From contig NZ_FMYF01000008.1 of NCBI RefSeq assembly GCF_900092135.1, positions 1 through 64,000 on the forward strand: DNA of 64,000 nt. Direction: 5' to 3'. Of this stretch, positions 39,453 through 49,496 are shown in pieces. Under the pieces are notes generated by a model. It searched no databases and was not told where the DNA came from. It saw only the letters and a list, made by a program, of their open reading frames with translations. Within the stretch, counting starts at the first letter, position 1, and each line of letters starts with the position of its first letter. The position numbers were made by a program, and so were the translations under genes. Source of the stretch: Raineyella antarctica. Lineage in GTDB: Bacteria > Actinomycetota > Actinomycetes > Propionibacteriales > Propionibacteriaceae.

Positions 39453-40340
39453 TCAGGCCCAGCCCGGCCAGGTCGGCAGCGCGCCACCCGCAAGCGCTGT
39501 CGCGACGGTGGCGTCGTGCAGCACGGTGGCGCCCAGGGCGCGGAGCCGCTCCTCGACCGTCGCCCTGACCAGGCGGCAGGCGGCGGGCAGGACCGACGCC
39601 TCGACGCGGGCGACCAGTCGGATCGCATCCTCCGGGCCCGCCGGCTCGCCCACGTCGTACGCCACCTCGGCGACCGGGGCCCGCAGCGAGCGACGTGCCA
39701 GCTCGGCCAGGAGCTCCTGCCGGGCGGTCACGTGCGCGTCCAGGGTCGTACGGATCCAGCCGGCATCGTCGGCGGTGGCCAGTGCCAGCGCGGTCTCCAG
39801 GGCGTAGACGGCGGGGTACAGCTGGAGCAGCAGTCCGGTCATCGCCTCGGCGTCCCCGCCGGCCGGGACCGTGTCGGCGGAGGCTGCCTCGGTGGGCGTC
39901 CGCGGGGCATCGGTGGAGGCCAGCGCCCCGACCGCTCCGGCGTACGCGCCGGCCGAGGCCAGCCGGGCGGCCGTCGTTCCGCGGGCAGGGGCGGCCAGGA
40001 GGTCGGCCGCGGCAGCGCGGGCAGCCGTGGCGAAGTCGCCGGGCGCACCCGGGGAGGCGGTCCCCGGGGCGAGGAGCTCGGCCTGGGCGGCGAGGTCGTG
40101 CGCGGCCCGTAGCCGGAAGGCGCCGAGACGATTGCTCCCCGCCGTGCCGGCCGCTGCGGCGGAGGCCAGCGCGGCCTGGGCGGCGGCGTGTCGGGCCAGG
40201 TCCGGTGCCGGTGGGGGAGGCGTGGCCGTTCCCGTCGCCACCTCTCCGGCGGCGACCGTGGGGTCGCGCCGTACGCAGCCGGAGGCCCCGGCCATGACAC
40301 CGAGGGCCGCTGCGCCCAGGAACCCCCGCCGAGTCAACAC
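39453..40340 (-). CDS. DUF4439 ferritin-like Tat lipoprotein
   Basis: A 295-residue protein. The N-terminus MLTRRGFLGAAALGVMAGASGC has a twin-arginine motif and a lipobox cysteine, so it is probably exported folded and lipid-anchored. The C-terminal 140 residues form a helical DUF4439 ferritin-like domain (LYPAVYALETALALA, DAHVTARQELLAEL). The middle is Ala-rich. In actinobacteria this family commonly sits divergent from rimP, as here; function is unknown, and a metal or oxidative role is only suggested by the fold. GTG 40340 follows TAGCGT at 7 nt. Confidence 0.78.
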   Translation of the reverse strand: MLTRRGFLGAAALGVMAGASGCVRRDPTVAAGEVATGTATPPPPAPDLARHAAAQAALASAAAAGTAGSNRLGAFRLRAAHDLAAQAELLAPGTASPGAPGDFATAARAAAADLLAAPARGTTAARLASAGAYAGAVGALASTDAPRTPTEAASADTVPAGGDAEAMTGLLLQLYPAVYALETALALATADDAGWIRTTLDAHVTARQELLAELARRSLRAPVAEVAYDVGEPAGPEDAIRLVARVEASVLPAACRLVRATVEERLRALGATVLHDATVATALAGGALPTWPGWA

Positions 40341-40347
40341 GGAGCAA

Positions 40348-40353
40348 ACGCTA
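40348..40353 (-). promoter_or_regulatory. -10 box TAGCGT of the DUF4439 gene
   Basis: TAGCGT on the minus strand, 7 nt, then GTG at 40340. It lies 9 nt from the oppositely directed rimP -10 candidate. Confidence 0.5.
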
Positions 40354-40362
40354 GCGCACGGG

Positions 40363-40368
40363 TATGCT
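40363..40368 (+). promoter_or_regulatory. Putative -10 box TATGCT of rimP-nusA
   Basis: TATGCT would start a transcript about 100 nt before the rimP ATG, back to back with the DUF4439 promoter. Confidence 0.45.
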
Positions 40369-40476
40369 GGCCTGCACGGGTCGCGCTCCCGCTCCACGGG
40401 GGACGGCGATGACGTCGGGGCCACGCCCTCGGTGCGACCCGACAACCGCATCACACAATCGGATCGAGGAGCCCCC

Positions 40477-40983
40477 ATGAACGAACAGCGACTCGTCGAG
40501 ATCATCGAACCTGTGCTGGCGCGCCATGAGCTGGAGCTCGACGTGCTGGACATCATCCCGGTCGGCAAGCGCACCGTCCTGCGGATCACCGTGGACGGCG
40601 ACGGCCCCCAGGGTCGGGGCCCACTGATCGACGACATCGCCACGGCCTCCCGCGAGCTGTCGGAGGCGCTGGACGCCTCCGACGTGACCGGCGCCGGCGC
40701 CTACACCCTCGAGGTCTCGTCACGCGGGGTGAACCGCCCGCTCTCCCTGCCGCGCCACTGGCGCCGCAACCAGGGCCGCCTGGTCAAGGTCACCCTCGCC
40801 GGCGGCGAGACCTTCGTCGCCCGGATCGTCTCCAGTGACGACTCCGGGGTCGACCTGGTGATCGAGCCCGAGGACCCCAGGCCGGGCAAGGGTGTCACGG
40901 TCGAGCGCCGCTGCGAGTACACCGACATCACCAAGGCACGCGTCCAGGTCGAGATGAAGCGCCAGGACGAGGAAGAGGACTGA
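40477..40983 (+). CDS. rimP: Ribosome maturation factor RimP
   Basis: A 168-residue 30S assembly factor. [38 protein letters not shown] and [14 protein letters not shown] are RimP motifs, followed by the SH3-like C-terminal domain. GAGGAG precedes the ATG. Immediately followed by nusA, the universal order. Confidence 0.93.
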   Translation: MNEQRLVEIIEPVLARHELELDVLDIIPVGKRTVLRITVDGDGPQGRGPLIDDIATASRELSEALDASDVTGAGAYTLEVSSRGVNRPLSLPRHWRRNQGRLVKVTLAGGETFVARIVSSDDSGVDLVIEPEDPRPGKGVTVERRCEYTDITKARVQVEMKRQDEEED

Positions 40984-40985
40984 TC

Positions 40986-41963
40986 ATGGACGTCGACATG
41001 GCTGCGCTGCGTGCGATCGAGCGCGACAAGGAGATCCCCCTCGGGGTGCTGGTCTCGGCGCTGGAGGAGGCGCTGCTGACCGCGTACCACAAGACGGAGT
41101 CGCCGGTCCCCGGCGCCCGGGTGGTGCTGGACCGCAAGTCCGGCAAGGTCGCGGTGCTCGCCCCGGAGAAGAACGAGGAGGGCGTCGTCGTCGGCGAGTA
41201 CGACGACACCCCGGCCGGCTTCGGCCGGATCGCCGCCTCGACCGCCCGCCAGGTGATCATCCAGCGGATCCGCGACGCCGAGGACGAGAAGAAGTACGGC
41301 ACCTTCGCGGCGATCGAGGGCGACGTCGTGATGGGCACCGTCCAGCAGGACCGGGACAACCGGGTCGTCCGCGTCGACCTGGGAGACATCGAGGCGATCA
41401 TGCCTCCTGCCGAGCAGGTCCCGGGCGAGGAGTACAAGCACGGCACGCGCCTGCGCGTCTACGTCGTCGCGGTCCGCAAGGACCTGCGCGGGCCCCAGGT
41501 CGTCGTCTCGCGCACCCACCCGCAGCTGGTGCAGAAGCTCTTCGAGCGCGAGGTGCCCGAGATCGAGCAGGGCGTGGTGGAGATCAAGGCCCTGGCCCGC
41601 GAGGCCGGGCACCGGACCAAGCTCGCCGTCGTCTCCAAGCGCCCGGACGTCTCGGCCAAGGGCGCCTGCATCGGCCCGATGGGACAGCGCGTCCGCGCCG
41701 TCATGCACGAGCTGAACGAGGAGAAGATCGACATCATCGACTGGTCGGAGGACCCGGCCGCCTTCGTCGGCAATGCCCTCTCCCCGGCCAAGGTCGCCTC
41801 GGTCACCGTCGTCGACCCGGCCGCCCGTGCCGCCCGCGTCGTGGTGCCGGACTACCAGTTGTCCCTGGCGATCGGTCGCGAGGGACAGAACGCGCGCCTC
41901 GCGGCCCGGCTCACCGGCTGGCGGATCGACATCCACTCCGACACCGAGGCCCCGCGGGACTGA
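40986..41963 (+). CDS. nusA: Transcription factor NusA
   Basis: A 325-residue NusA of the short actinobacterial type: N-terminal RNA-polymerase domain, S1 domain ([38 protein letters not shown]) and two KH domains ([15 protein letters not shown] and [19 protein letters not shown]). It lacks the acidic C-terminal repeats of enterobacteria. It modulates pausing, termination and antitermination. The ATG follows the rimP stop by two bases. A strong terminator lies 51 nt downstream, so ylxR-infB is not in the same transcript. Confidence 0.95.
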   Translation: MDVDMAALRAIERDKEIPLGVLVSALEEALLTAYHKTESPVPGARVVLDRKSGKVAVLAPEKNEEGVVVGEYDDTPAGFGRIAASTARQVIIQRIRDAEDEKKYGTFAAIEGDVVMGTVQQDRDNRVVRVDLGDIEAIMPPAEQVPGEEYKHGTRLRVYVVAVRKDLRGPQVVVSRTHPQLVQKLFEREVPEIEQGVVEIKALAREAGHRTKLAVVSKRPDVSAKGACIGPMGQRVRAVMHELNEEKIDIIDWSEDPAAFVGNALSPAKVASVTVVDPAARAARVVVPDYQLSLAIGREGQNARLAARLTGWRIDIHSDTEAPRD

Positions 41964-42014
41964 GGTCCGGCATCCGCCAGGCACTGCCGGGGACGGCCAC
42001 CCGGGACAGTCGCC

Positions 42015-42071
42015 CGGACGGCCGAGGGGGCGGGGGAGCAGCAGTTGCTCCCCCGCCCCCTCGGACGTCCG
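42015..42071. terminator. Very strong terminator between nusA and katA
   Basis: A perfect 19-bp stem: CCGAGGGGGCGGGGGAGCA at 42022-42040 and its complement at 42046-42064, loop 5 nt. An outer CGGACG/CGTCCG helix (42015-42020 with 42066-42071) extends it past one mismatch. It separates convergent genes and is the longest hairpin in the window. Confidence 0.88.
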
Positions 42072-42079
42072 GCGGCGGA

Positions 42080-43609
42080 TCAGCCCTTCAGGATCTGGTC
42101 CTCCGCGATCGGGTCGCTGCCGGGGACCTGGTCCACCTGGCCCTGGCTGTGGGCCTCCTCGATCGCCGCCCCGACCTGGTCATCGATGTTGCGCCAGTAC
42201 TCGAAGACGCGCGACAGCACCGGCTCGTCGACGTCGACCAGGCTGCCGGCGACCGTCTCGACCAGGCGCTCGCGCTGGGCGTCGGTGAAGACGTCCCGGA
42301 CCAGGGTGTGGGCCTGGCCGAAGTCGTCGTCCTCGGCGTGCAGCGTCGCAGCACTGCGGACCAGCTCACCGTCGACCTCCCAGCCGTTGTCGACCGGACC
42401 TTGCTGCTCGGCCCAGGGCCGGCCCTTGGAGTTCGGCGCGTAGACCGGCGCCGCGCCGTACTGCTGGTACTGCATGTGGCCCTGGTCCAGGAAGGTGTTC
42501 CCGGTGCCGTTGAGCGGCTGGTTGACGGGCAACTGGTGGAAGTTGGTGCCGATCCGGGCCCGATGGGCGTCGGCGTACGCGAAGACGCGGGCCAGCAGCA
42601 TCCGGTCCGGCGAGATACCCGTGCCCGGGACCAGGTTCGACGGCGCGAACGCGGCCTGGTCGATCTGGGCGAAGAAGTTGGACGGGTTCTCGTTCAGGGT
42701 CATCGTGCCGACCTTGATCAGGGGGTAGTCCCGGTGCGACCACACCTTGGTGAGGTCGAAGGGGTTGAACCGGTAGTCGGCGGCCTCTGCGTACGGCATC
42801 ACCTGCATCGACAGGGTCCAGGACGGGAACTCGCCGCGGTCGATCGCGTCGTACAGGTCACGACGATGGAAGTCCGCGTCCTTGCCGGCGAGCTCGCCGG
42901 CCTGCTCGTTGGTCAGGTTCTGCACCCCCTGGTCGGTGTGGAAGTGGTACTTGACCCAGAACTTCTCGCCCTGCGCATTCACCCACATGTAGGTGTGCGA
43001 GGAGTAGCCGTTCATGTGGCGCCACGAGCGGGGCAGCCCGCGGTCGCCCATCAGGTAGGCGACCTGGTGCGCCGACTCGGGGGACAGCGTCCAGAAGTCC
43101 CACTGCATCTCGGCCGAGCGCAGGCCCGAGTCGGGCAGCCGCTTCTGCGAGCGGATGAAGTGCGGGAACTTCATGGCGTCACGGACGAAGAACACCGGGG
43201 TGTTGTTGCCGACCATGTCGAAGTTGCCCTCGGTGGTGTAGAAGCGCAGCGAGAAACCACGGACGTCACGCCAGGTGTCCGGACTGCCCTGCTCGCCCGC
43301 GACGGTGGAGAAACGTGCCAGCATCCGGGTCTTCGCGCCCGGCTGGAAGAGTGCGGCCTTCGTGTACCGGGTCACGTCCTCGGTGGTGACGAACTCGCCG
43401 AAGGCGCCGCTGCCCTTGGCATGGGGGGACCGCTCCGGCACCCGCTCGCGGTTGAAGTGCGCGAGGGTCTCGACCAGGTGGACGTCGTGCAGGACGATCG
43501 GGCCGTCGGGGCCGACGGTCAGGGAGTGGGCGTCGCTGAAGGTGGGTGCCCCGCTGGTCTCGGTGGAAGGGCCGGTGGGGGAGAGGGGGGTGAGTGGACT
43601 GTCGGTCAT
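42080..43609 (-). CDS. katA: Heme catalase (clade 3 type)
   Basis: A 509-residue monofunctional catalase. The active-site His region reads [47 protein letters not shown] and [16 protein letters not shown] hold the distal pocket, including the conserved Asn. [14 protein letters not shown] has the heme-ligand Tyr. The size fits the small-subunit NADPH-binding class. ATG 43609 follows GAGGAGAACCC. It lies 13 nt after a Fur-family gene on the same strand, so it is probably a FurA-controlled peroxide defence operon. Confidence 0.94.
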   Translation of the reverse strand: MTDSPLTPLSPTGPSTETSGAPTFSDAHSLTVGPDGPIVLHDVHLVETLAHFNRERVPERSPHAKGSGAFGEFVTTEDVTRYTKAALFQPGAKTRMLARFSTVAGEQGSPDTWRDVRGFSLRFYTTEGNFDMVGNNTPVFFVRDAMKFPHFIRSQKRLPDSGLRSAEMQWDFWTLSPESAHQVAYLMGDRGLPRSWRHMNGYSSHTYMWVNAQGEKFWVKYHFHTDQGVQNLTNEQAGELAGKDADFHRRDLYDAIDRGEFPSWTLSMQVMPYAEAADYRFNPFDLTKVWSHRDYPLIKVGTMTLNENPSNFFAQIDQAAFAPSNLVPGTGISPDRMLLARVFAYADAHRARIGTNFHQLPVNQPLNGTGNTFLDQGHMQYQQYGAAPVYAPNSKGRPWAEQQGPVDNGWEVDGELVRSAATLHAEDDDFGQAHTLVRDVFTDAQRERLVETVAGSLVDVDEPVLSRVFEYWRNIDDQVGAAIEEAHSQGQVDQVPGSDPIAEDQILKG

Positions 43610-43622
43610 GGGTTCTCCTCGT

Positions 43623-44069
43623 TCATCGTGGCGTGGGGGCTCGGCGGGCAGCCGGTTCCTGGCATCGCGGGCAGAGCCCGACGTACTGGATCTCCGTCTG
43701 CAGGACGAGGTACCCCTGGGTGTCCTCGGGCATCGGTACGGCGGCCGGGCCGGTGGCGCAACGGACATCGGAGATCGCGTTGCACCCGCGGCAGACCAGG
43801 TGTTCGTGGTGGTCGCCGGTCTCGAGTTCGTACCTGGCCCGACCCGAGACGGTGTCGAGACGACGTACGAGGGACGAGTCCTCCAGGATGTGCAGGACGT
43901 CGTAGATGGTCTGGGTGGAGACACTGCCCAACCGGCCGAGCACACCGCGGCGGACCCCGTCGACGTCCGCGTGCGGCGAATCGGCCAGCTCCAGGAGCAC
44001 CCCCACCCGGGGAGCCGTCACGCGCAGGCCCGCTCGTCTGAGCAGGCCCGTCGCTTCGGCTCGTTGCAT
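43623..44069 (-). CDS. furA: Fur-family regulator of the catalase operon
   Basis: A 148-residue Fur/PerR-type repressor. The winged-helix part reads [17 protein letters not shown] through [21 protein letters not shown]. The metal and dimer part has [12 protein letters not shown] and CPRC, giving two Cys pairs for structural zinc. In actinobacteria FurA proteins repress a linked catalase gene and respond to peroxide. ATG 44069 has no Shine-Dalgarno sequence and lies 7 nt after TAGGCT, so the mRNA is likely leaderless, as reported for other furA genes. Confidence 0.9.
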   Translation of the reverse strand: MQRAEATGLLRRAGLRVTAPRVGVLLELADSPHADVDGVRRGVLGRLGSVSTQTIYDVLHILEDSSLVRRLDTVSGRARYELETGDHHEHLVCRGCNAISDVRCATGPAAVPMPEDTQGYLVLQTEIQYVGLCPRCQEPAARRAPTPR

Positions 44070-44076
44070 GCCAAGG

Positions 44077-44082
44077 AGCCTA
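44077..44082 (-). promoter_or_regulatory. -10 box TAGGCT of furA-katA
   Basis: TAGGCT on the minus strand, then CCTTGGC and the furA ATG. An unusually AT-rich patch just upstream (around 44099-44116, containing TTGTCGGATATTGG) could be the FurA operator. Confidence 0.5.
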
Positions 44083-44256
44083 TCGGCCGGACCGGGAGCA
44101 TTGTCGGATATTGGCCGGTCCCCGCGATTCCCCGGCGTGGCCGGCAGGGACGGACGTGACCCGCGAGGGTTCCTCGGGCCGGGCGTGGAAGTGCGCGGAT
44201 CCACCAAGCGAGGCAAGGAATCGGCAGGACGATTCGTCCCTGCGGCCACAGTCCGC

Positions 44257-44262
44257 TAAACT
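44257..44262 (+). promoter_or_regulatory. -10 box TAAACT of ylxR
   Basis: TAAACT, then TCGACG, then GTG at 44269. A TTCGTC at 44233-44238 could be the -35 with an 18-nt spacer. Confidence 0.55.
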
Positions 44263-44268
44263 TCGACG

Positions 44269-44592
44269 GTGGCCCGTCCTTTGTCCGCTCATGTACCTGA
44301 ACGTACGTGTATCGGATGCCGAGGTCGGTCCACCAAGTCCGGACTGGTGCGCCTTGTCTGGGATCGTACGGAGCTGAGCGTGGCCGTGGACCCCAGCGGG
44401 ACAGCCCAGGGACGGGGTGCATGGGTGCACCCCGACCCCCACTGTTGTGACCTGGCGATGCGGCGCCGAGCCGTGGGACGAGCTCTGCGAGTCCCCGATG
44501 TCGACGGTGAGCAGGTGGCCTCCCTTTTGGCCTCTGTTCAGTCGAAGGCTGCCGTCTCCGAGGGCCATCACGCCTCACCCGGACAACTGTGA
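44269..44592 (+). CDS. ylxR: YlxR-family nucleic-acid-binding protein
   Basis: A 107-residue protein of the YlxR (DUF448) family: RTCIGCRGRSTKSGLVRLV, GRGAWVHPDPHCC and RRRAVGRALR. Homologues bind RNA or DNA and in Bacillus influence RNase P activity. The gene normally sits between nusA and infB in one operon; here a furA-katA unit and a terminator intervene, and ylxR has its own leaderless promoter. Confidence 0.88.
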   Translation: MARPLSAHVPERTCIGCRGRSTKSGLVRLVWDRTELSVAVDPSGTAQGRGAWVHPDPHCCDLAMRRRAVGRALRVPDVDGEQVASLLASVQSKAAVSEGHHASPGQL

Positions 44593-44601
44593 GTTACGAC
44601 A

Positions 44602-44717
44602 CCCGGTCGACCGACCGGGCGGAACCAGAAAGTGGGCAAGCGCTCATGACCACTCGATGAGTACTCATCAATGAGCATGCACGGCAACTAGCTGGTCCGG
44701 CTCGACTGACCCGGACC
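44602..44717 (+). promoter_or_regulatory. Hairpin-rich infB leader
   Basis: Three elements lie between ylxR and infB. CCCGGTC/GACCGGG (44602-44619) is a 7-bp hairpin. The 14-bp perfect palindrome GATGAGTACTCATC (44656-44669) is nested inside GCTCAT/ATGAGC (44642-44647 with 44671-44676). GGTCCGG/CCGGACC (44694-44700 with 44711-44717) ends 3 nt before the GAGGAG ribosome site. The function is unknown; they may terminate, attenuate or bind a regulator. Confidence 0.45.
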
Positions 44718-44730
44718 GCAGAGGAGAGTA

Positions 44731-47700
44731 GTGGCAAAGGTCCGAGTCTACGAGCTCGCTAAAGAGCTTGGCGTCGAGAGCAAGGAAGTCCTGAAGACCC
44801 TCAACGACATGGGTGAGTTCGTACGGTCGGCGTCGTCGACCATCGAGGCTCCCGTCGTGCGACGACTGAAGGAGAAGATGGGCGGTTCGGTTGCCCCGAA
44901 GCCGGCACCCCGGCCGGGACCGCGTCCCGCGGCTCCTCGCCCTGCGGCACCCGCCGCACCGGTGGAGACCGTTGAGCAGACCCCGCAGGCGCCGACCCCG
45001 GCGCCCCAGATGCCTGCGCCCGCGCAGGCCCCCGCAGCCCCGGCACCGACCCCGCGTCCTGAGCGCGGCGTCCGCCCCGGCCCGCGTCCCCAGGTGAGCG
45101 ACGAGTCGCCCGCACGTCTCGCGGTGACCGAGGAGGCTCCTGCGCGTCCGCAGGTGGCCGATGAGGCCCCCGCGCGTCCGCAGCCGGCCGATGAGGCCCC
45201 CGTGCGTCCGCAGGCCGAGCAGCCGACCCGCCCCGCCGCCCCGCGTCCCGCCGGTCCCCGACCGACCGGGTCCGCGCCGGCACCGCAGCCCGGACCGCGT
45301 CCGGCTGCTGCCCCGCGTCCGGGTGCGGCACCCCGCCCCGGTGCACCCCGTCCGGCCGCCGGTCGCCCCGGCGCGCCCGGTACCCCCGGTGCCACTGGCA
45401 CGGGCACGGGTGCGCCCCGTCCCGGTGTCCCCGGAGCACGTCCGGGCCCGCGTCCGGGCGCTCCCAAGCCCGGCCCCGCCGGTTCTGCGCCGGCCCCCGG
45501 CGCACGCCGTAGTGGCCCGCGTCCGGGCAACAACCCGTTCGCCTCCTCCCAGGGCATGGGCACGCAGCAGCGTCGTCCGCGTCCCGAGGGTGGTCGTCCC
45601 GAGACCGGCGGTCGTCCGGCACCGGGTCAGCACCCGGGTGGTCCGCGTCCGGCCAGTGCCCGTCCCGGCGGTCCTTCGCCGGCAGGCATGCCGCGTCCGA
45701 ACCCGGCCATGATGCCCAAGCACCACTCCACCCAGCTCGCCCCGGCAGGTCCGGGCGGACGGCGTGGGGGCCCCGGTGGTGGCGGTCGTGGTCGTACCGG
45801 TGGTCCGGGTGGCCCCGGGCGTGCCGGTGGCTTCGGCGGTCCCTCGGCCGGCCCGAGCACGGGTCCGGCGGGTCGCGGCGGTGGCCGCGGTCGCGGTGGC
45901 ACCCAGGGCGCCTTCGGTCGCCCCGGTGGCCCGTCGCGTCGCGGACGGAAGTCCAAGAAGCAGCGTCGCCAGGAATTCGACGAGATGGAGGCACCGTCGA
46001 TCGGCGGTGTGCGCATCCGCAAGGGTGACGGCGCCAGCGTCCGACTTCGTCGTGGCGCGTCGCTGTCCGACCTCGCCGAGAAGATCGGTGTGGATCCGGC
46101 AGCCCTGGTGCAGGTGCTCTTCTCGCTCGGCGAGATGGTGACCGCCACCCAGTCGGTCTCTGACGAGACCCTGCAGCTGCTCGGTGCCGAACTGGACTAC
46201 AACATCCAGGTCGTTTCGCCCGAGGACGAGGACCGTGAGCTGCTGGAGTCCTTCGACATCGAGTACGGCGAGAACGAGGGCGGCGAGGAGGACCTCGAGG
46301 CCCGCCCGCCGGTCGTCACCGTCATGGGTCACGTCGACCATGGCAAGACGAAGCTGCTGGACGCCTACCGCCACTCCAACGTGGTGGCCAAGGAGGCCGG
46401 TGGCATCACGCAGAGCATCGGTGCCTACCAGGTCGCGACCGAGGTCGACGATCGCGAGCGGAAGATCACCTTCATCGACACCCCCGGTCACGAGGCGTTC
46501 ACCGCCATGCGTGCCCGTGGTGCCAAGTCGACCGACATCGCGGTTCTCGTGGTGGCTGCCGACGACGGTGTGATGCCGCAGACGATCGAGGCGTTGAACC
46601 ACGCCCTGGCGGCCGATGTCCCGGTCGTGGTCGCGGTCAACAAGATCGACAAGCCGGCGGCCGACCCGACCAAGGTCCGCGGCCAGCTGACCGAGTACGG
46701 CCTGGTCCCCGAGGAGTACGGCGGCGACACCATGTTCGTCAACGTGTCCGCGGTGACCGGTGAGGGTCTGGACGAGCTGCTGGAGGCCATCGTGCTGACG
46801 GCGGATGCATCGCTCGACCTGCGCGCCAACCCGGACATGCCCGCCCAGGGTGTCTCCATCGAGGCGCACCTCGACAAGGGCCGCGGCCCGGTCATCTCGG
46901 TGCTGGTCCAGCGCGGAACCCTGCGCGTCGGGGACTCCGTCGTGTGTGGTGCGGCCCACGGCCGCGTCCGGGCGATGATTGCCAGCAACGGCGAGCTCGT
47001 GGACGAGGCCCCGCCGTCGATGCCGGTCCAGGTGCTCGGTCTGACCGCCGTGCCCGGTGCGGGTGACACCTTCCTGGCCGTCGAGGACGATCGCAAGGCC
47101 CGACAGATCGCCGAGCAGCGTGAGGCGCGCCAGCGTGCCGCACAGCAGGCCCGGGGCGCGCGTCGCAAGACGCTCGACCAGATCTTCGAGCAGATGGAGA
47201 AGGGCGAGGTCCAGGAACTGGCCCTCATCCTCAAGGGCGATTCGGCCGGTTCGGTCGAGGCCCTGGAGGACGCCCTGCTCAAGATCGACGTCGGCGAGGA
47301 CATCTCGGTGCGCATCATCGACCGCGGTGTCGGTGCCATCACCGAGACCAACGTCACGCTGGCGTCGGCCTCCGGCGCTGTCATCATCGGCTACAACGTG
47401 CGTGCCCAGGGGAAGGCGACCCAGCTCGCCGACCAGGAGAACGTCGACATCCGCTACTACTCGATCATCTACCAGGCGATCGACGAGGTGGAGGCTGCGC
47501 TCAAGGGCATGCTCAAGCCGATCTTCGAGGAGGTCGTGCTCGGTCAGGCGGAGATCCGCCAGATCTTCAAGTCCTCCAAGGCCGGCACCATCTCCGGTGT
47601 CATGGTCCAGAGCGGCATCATGCGGCGCCATGCGAAGGCACGCGTGCTGCGTGACGGCGTCGTGGTGGCCGACACGGAGATCAACACCCTGCGGCGCGAG

Positions 47701-47823
47701 AAGGATGACGCCACCGAGGTCCGCGAGGGCTTCGAGTGCGGCATCACGCTCTCCAACTTCTCCGACGTACGGGTCGATGACATCATCGAGACCTACGAGA
47801 TGCGGGAGAAGCCGCGCGCCTGA
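44731..47823 (+). CDS. infB: Translation initiation factor IF-2
   Basis: A 1030-residue IF-2. Residues 1-50 form the IF2_N fold ([25 protein letters not shown]). About 55-420 is a Pro/Ala/Arg/Gly-rich low-complexity arm. The GTPase domain follows with G1 [13 protein letters not shown]3 DTPGHEAF and G4 NKID, then domains II-IV including the fMet-tRNA-binding C2 domain. It places initiator tRNA on the 30S subunit. Start GTG 44731 follows GAGGAG. The arm is typical of actinobacteria and is likely disordered. Confidence 0.96.
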   Translation: MAKVRVYELAKELGVESKEVLKTLNDMGEFVRSASSTIEAPVVRRLKEKMGGSVAPKPAPRPGPRPAAPRPAAPAAPVETVEQTPQAPTPAPQMPAPAQAPAAPAPTPRPERGVRPGPRPQVSDESPARLAVTEEAPARPQVADEAPARPQPADEAPVRPQAEQPTRPAAPRPAGPRPTGSAPAPQPGPRPAAAPRPGAAPRPGAPRPAAGRPGAPGTPGATGTGTGAPRPGVPGARPGPRPGAPKPGPAGSAPAPGARRSGPRPGNNPFASSQGMGTQQRRPRPEGGRPETGGRPAPGQHPGGPRPASARPGGPSPAGMPRPNPAMMPKHHSTQLAPAGPGGRRGGPGGGGRGRTGGPGGPGRAGGFGGPSAGPSTGPAGRGGGRGRGGTQGAFGRPGGPSRRGRKSKKQRRQEFDEMEAPSIGGVRIRKGDGASVRLRRGASLSDLAEKIGVDPAALVQVLFSLGEMVTATQSVSDETLQLLGAELDYNIQVVSPEDEDRELLESFDIEYGENEGGEEDLEARPPVVTVMGHVDHGKTKLLDAYRHSNVVAKEAGGITQSIGAYQVATEVDDRERKITFIDTPGHEAFTAMRARGAKSTDIAVLVVAADDGVMPQTIEALNHALAADVPVVVAVNKIDKPAADPTKVRGQLTEYGLVPEEYGGDTMFVNVSAVTGEGLDELLEAIVLTADASLDLRANPDMPAQGVSIEAHLDKGRGPVISVLVQRGTLRVGDSVVCGAAHGRVRAMIASNGELVDEAPPSMPVQVLGLTAVPGAGDTFLAVEDDRKARQIAEQREARQRAAQQARGARRKTLDQIFEQMEKGEVQELALILKGDSAGSVEALEDALLKIDVGEDISVRIIDRGVGAITETNVTLASASGAVIIGYNVRAQGKATQLADQENVDIRYYSIIYQAIDEVEAALKGMLKPIFEEVVLGQAEIRQIFKSSKAGTISGVMVQSGIMRRHAKARVLRDGVVVADTEINTLRREKDDATEVREGFECGITLSNFSDVRVDDIIETYEMREKPRA
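45133..45213 (+). repeat. 30-bp repeat within infB
   Basis: Nearly three copies of a 30-bp unit encoding EAP(A/V)RPQ(V/P)AD, at 45133-45162, 45163-45192 and 45193-45213. It lies in the low-complexity arm of IF-2. Confidence 0.75.
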
Positions 47824-47845
47824 TCCGCGTCCCCAGGGACGTGGT

Positions 47846-47869
47846 CCGGTGGCCCTGCGGGGCCACCGG
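47846..47869 (+). terminator. First hairpin after infB
   Basis: CCGGTGGCC and GGCCACCGG form a 9-bp stem with a 6-nt loop, 23 nt after the infB stop. Confidence 0.6.
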
Positions 47870-47890
47870 GTAGCGCGTACGACATGTGTG

Positions 47891-47940
47891 TGAGGGGCGG
47901 GGCCCCGAGGGCCTCGGCCCGATGGGACCCCCGCCCCTCA
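47891..47940 (+). terminator. Second hairpin before rbfA
   Basis: TGAGGGGCGGGG at 47891-47902 pairs with CCCCGCCCCTCA at 47929-47940, with an inner CCGAGG/CCTCGG helix. It ends 17 nt before the rbfA ribosome site, so it may terminate infB transcripts or be a processing site. Confidence 0.65.
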
Positions 47941-47969
47941 TGCGTCCCCAGTAATTGAAAGGATGTGGC

Positions 47970-48491
47970 ATGCCCAACCCGCGCGTGCTCAAGCTGGCCG
48001 ACCAGATCAAGTCGATCGTCGCCCAGATGCTGGAGAAGCGGATCAAGGATCCGCGCCTCGGCTTCGTGACCATCACCGACGTGCGCCTCACCGGCGACAC
48101 CCGCGAGGCCACCGTCTTCTACACCGTCTACGGCGACGACGGGGCCCGCGCCGGTTCCGCTGCGGCGCTCGCGTCCGCCACCGGCCTGATCCGGTCCACC
48201 GTCGGCAAGCAGCTCGGCCTGCGCCACGCGCCCTCGATCACCTTCATCCTCGATGCGCTGCCCGAGTCGGCCGCCGGTATCGAGGACCTGCTCGCCCGCG
48301 CCCAGGCCGGCGACGCCGCCCTCGCCGAACAGCGGGCCGCCGCAGCATACGCGGGGGAGGCCGATCCCTACCGGCGCAAGGAGGAGGACGAGGAGGACGA
48401 GGGCGAGGACGAGGACGACCCCGCCCACACCGACGACCAGGCCGACCCGGCCGGTCCCGCGGACCCCTCCGACCTCTTCGAGCGCGACTGA
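47970..48491 (+). CDS. rbfA: Ribosome-binding factor A
   Basis: A 173-residue 30S maturation and cold-adaptation factor. The KH-like core ([39 protein letters not shown]) is canonical. From about 130 the protein carries a highly acidic tail ([15 protein letters not shown]), longer than in most RbfA. ATG 47970 has AAAGGA 6 nt upstream. It is followed after two bases by truB. Confidence 0.93.
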   Translation: MPNPRVLKLADQIKSIVAQMLEKRIKDPRLGFVTITDVRLTGDTREATVFYTVYGDDGARAGSAAALASATGLIRSTVGKQLGLRHAPSITFILDALPESAAGIEDLLARAQAGDAALAEQRAAAAYAGEADPYRRKEEDEEDEGEDEDDPAHTDDQADPAGPADPSDLFERD

Positions 48492-48493
48492 CC

Positions 48494-49408
48494 GTGGGCG
48501 CCCCGCGCAACCAGGGCCCCTCGGGGCTGGTCGTGGTCGACAAGCCCGCCGGGATGACCTCCCACGACGTGGTCTCCCGGGTCCGCCGCCTGGTCGGCAC
48601 CCGCAAGGTCGGCCATGCCGGGACCCTCGACCCGATGGCCACCGGGGTGCTCATCCTCGGTGTCAACCGGGCCACCCGGCTGCTCGGTCACCTCGCGCTG
48701 CACGACAAGACGTACGAGGCGACGATCCGGCTCGGGCAGTCGACGGTCACCGATGATGCGGAGGGGGACGTGGTCGCCGCCGCGGGGGCCGGCGGACTGG
48801 ACGACGAGGCGGTCGCCGCCAAGGTCGCCACGCTGACCGGCGACATCGAGCAGCGACCCTCGGCGGTCTCGGCGATCAAGGTCGACGGCCAGCGCTCGTA
48901 CGCCCGGGTCCGGGCCGGTGAACAGGTCGAACTGCCCGCCCGCCCGGTCACCGTCAGCAGGTTCGACGTGCTGGAACGCCGCGACGGCCTTGTCGACGGG
49001 GTGGCCGTCGTCGACCTGGACGTCCGGGTCGACTGCACCACCGGCACCTACATCCGGGCGCTGGCCCGCGACCTCGGCCAGGCCCTGGGTACCGGAGGCC
49101 ACCTCACGGCACTGCGCCGTACCCGGGTGGGGGGCTTCGACCTGTCGGTGGCCCAGCGCCTACCCGGATGGGACGAGCAGGACGCCACCATCGACGTCCT
49201 GGACATCGACACCGCCGTCCGGTCCTCCTTCCCCTGGCTCGAGCTCGACGAGGCTGCCGCCCGCGAGGTGGGCTACGGCCGGCGCCTGCCCGGGCTGGCG
49301 CTGCCCGCGCCGCTGGCGGCACTCTACGGCCCGGACGGCACCTTCCTGGCCCTCTACCGCCAGGACGGGCCCGATGCCCGTCCCGAGGCCGTGTTCACCA
49401 CCGGTTGA
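48494..49408 (+). CDS. truB: tRNA pseudouridine-55 synthase
   Basis: A 304-residue enzyme that makes pseudouridine 55 in the T-loop of tRNAs. LVVVDKPAGMTSHDVV and GHAGTLDPMATGVLI hold the catalytic Asp; SAIKVDGQRSYARVRAGE and TTGTYIRALARDLG are further motifs. The GTG start lies two bases after rbfA, so translation is likely coupled. The C-terminal PUA-like part is present. Confidence 0.94.
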   Translation: MGAPRNQGPSGLVVVDKPAGMTSHDVVSRVRRLVGTRKVGHAGTLDPMATGVLILGVNRATRLLGHLALHDKTYEATIRLGQSTVTDDAEGDVVAAAGAGGLDDEAVAAKVATLTGDIEQRPSAVSAIKVDGQRSYARVRAGEQVELPARPVTVSRFDVLERRDGLVDGVAVVDLDVRVDCTTGTYIRALARDLGQALGTGGHLTALRRTRVGGFDLSVAQRLPGWDEQDATIDVLDIDTAVRSSFPWLELDEAAAREVGYGRRLPGLALPAPLAALYGPDGTFLALYRQDGPDARPEAVFTTG

Positions 49409-49454
49409 GGCGTCCCGGGACGGATGTCGGGCCGCCCGCGGGGCCGGGAACGAC

Positions 49455-49460
49455 TACCAT
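49455..49460 (+). promoter_or_regulatory. Putative -10 box TACCAT of ribF
   Basis: TACCAT about 37 nt before the ribF GTG would give a short leader with the GAGGAG site. Confidence 0.4.
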
Positions 49461-49496
49461 CAACGAGGATCCTTCCGCTGGTCGACGAGGAGAAGT

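Noticed and set aside
44668-47631. A 987-residue open frame antisense to infB
   Set aside because: It mirrors the codon bias of infB, has no ribosome site and no domain; IF-2 is unmistakable on the plus strand.
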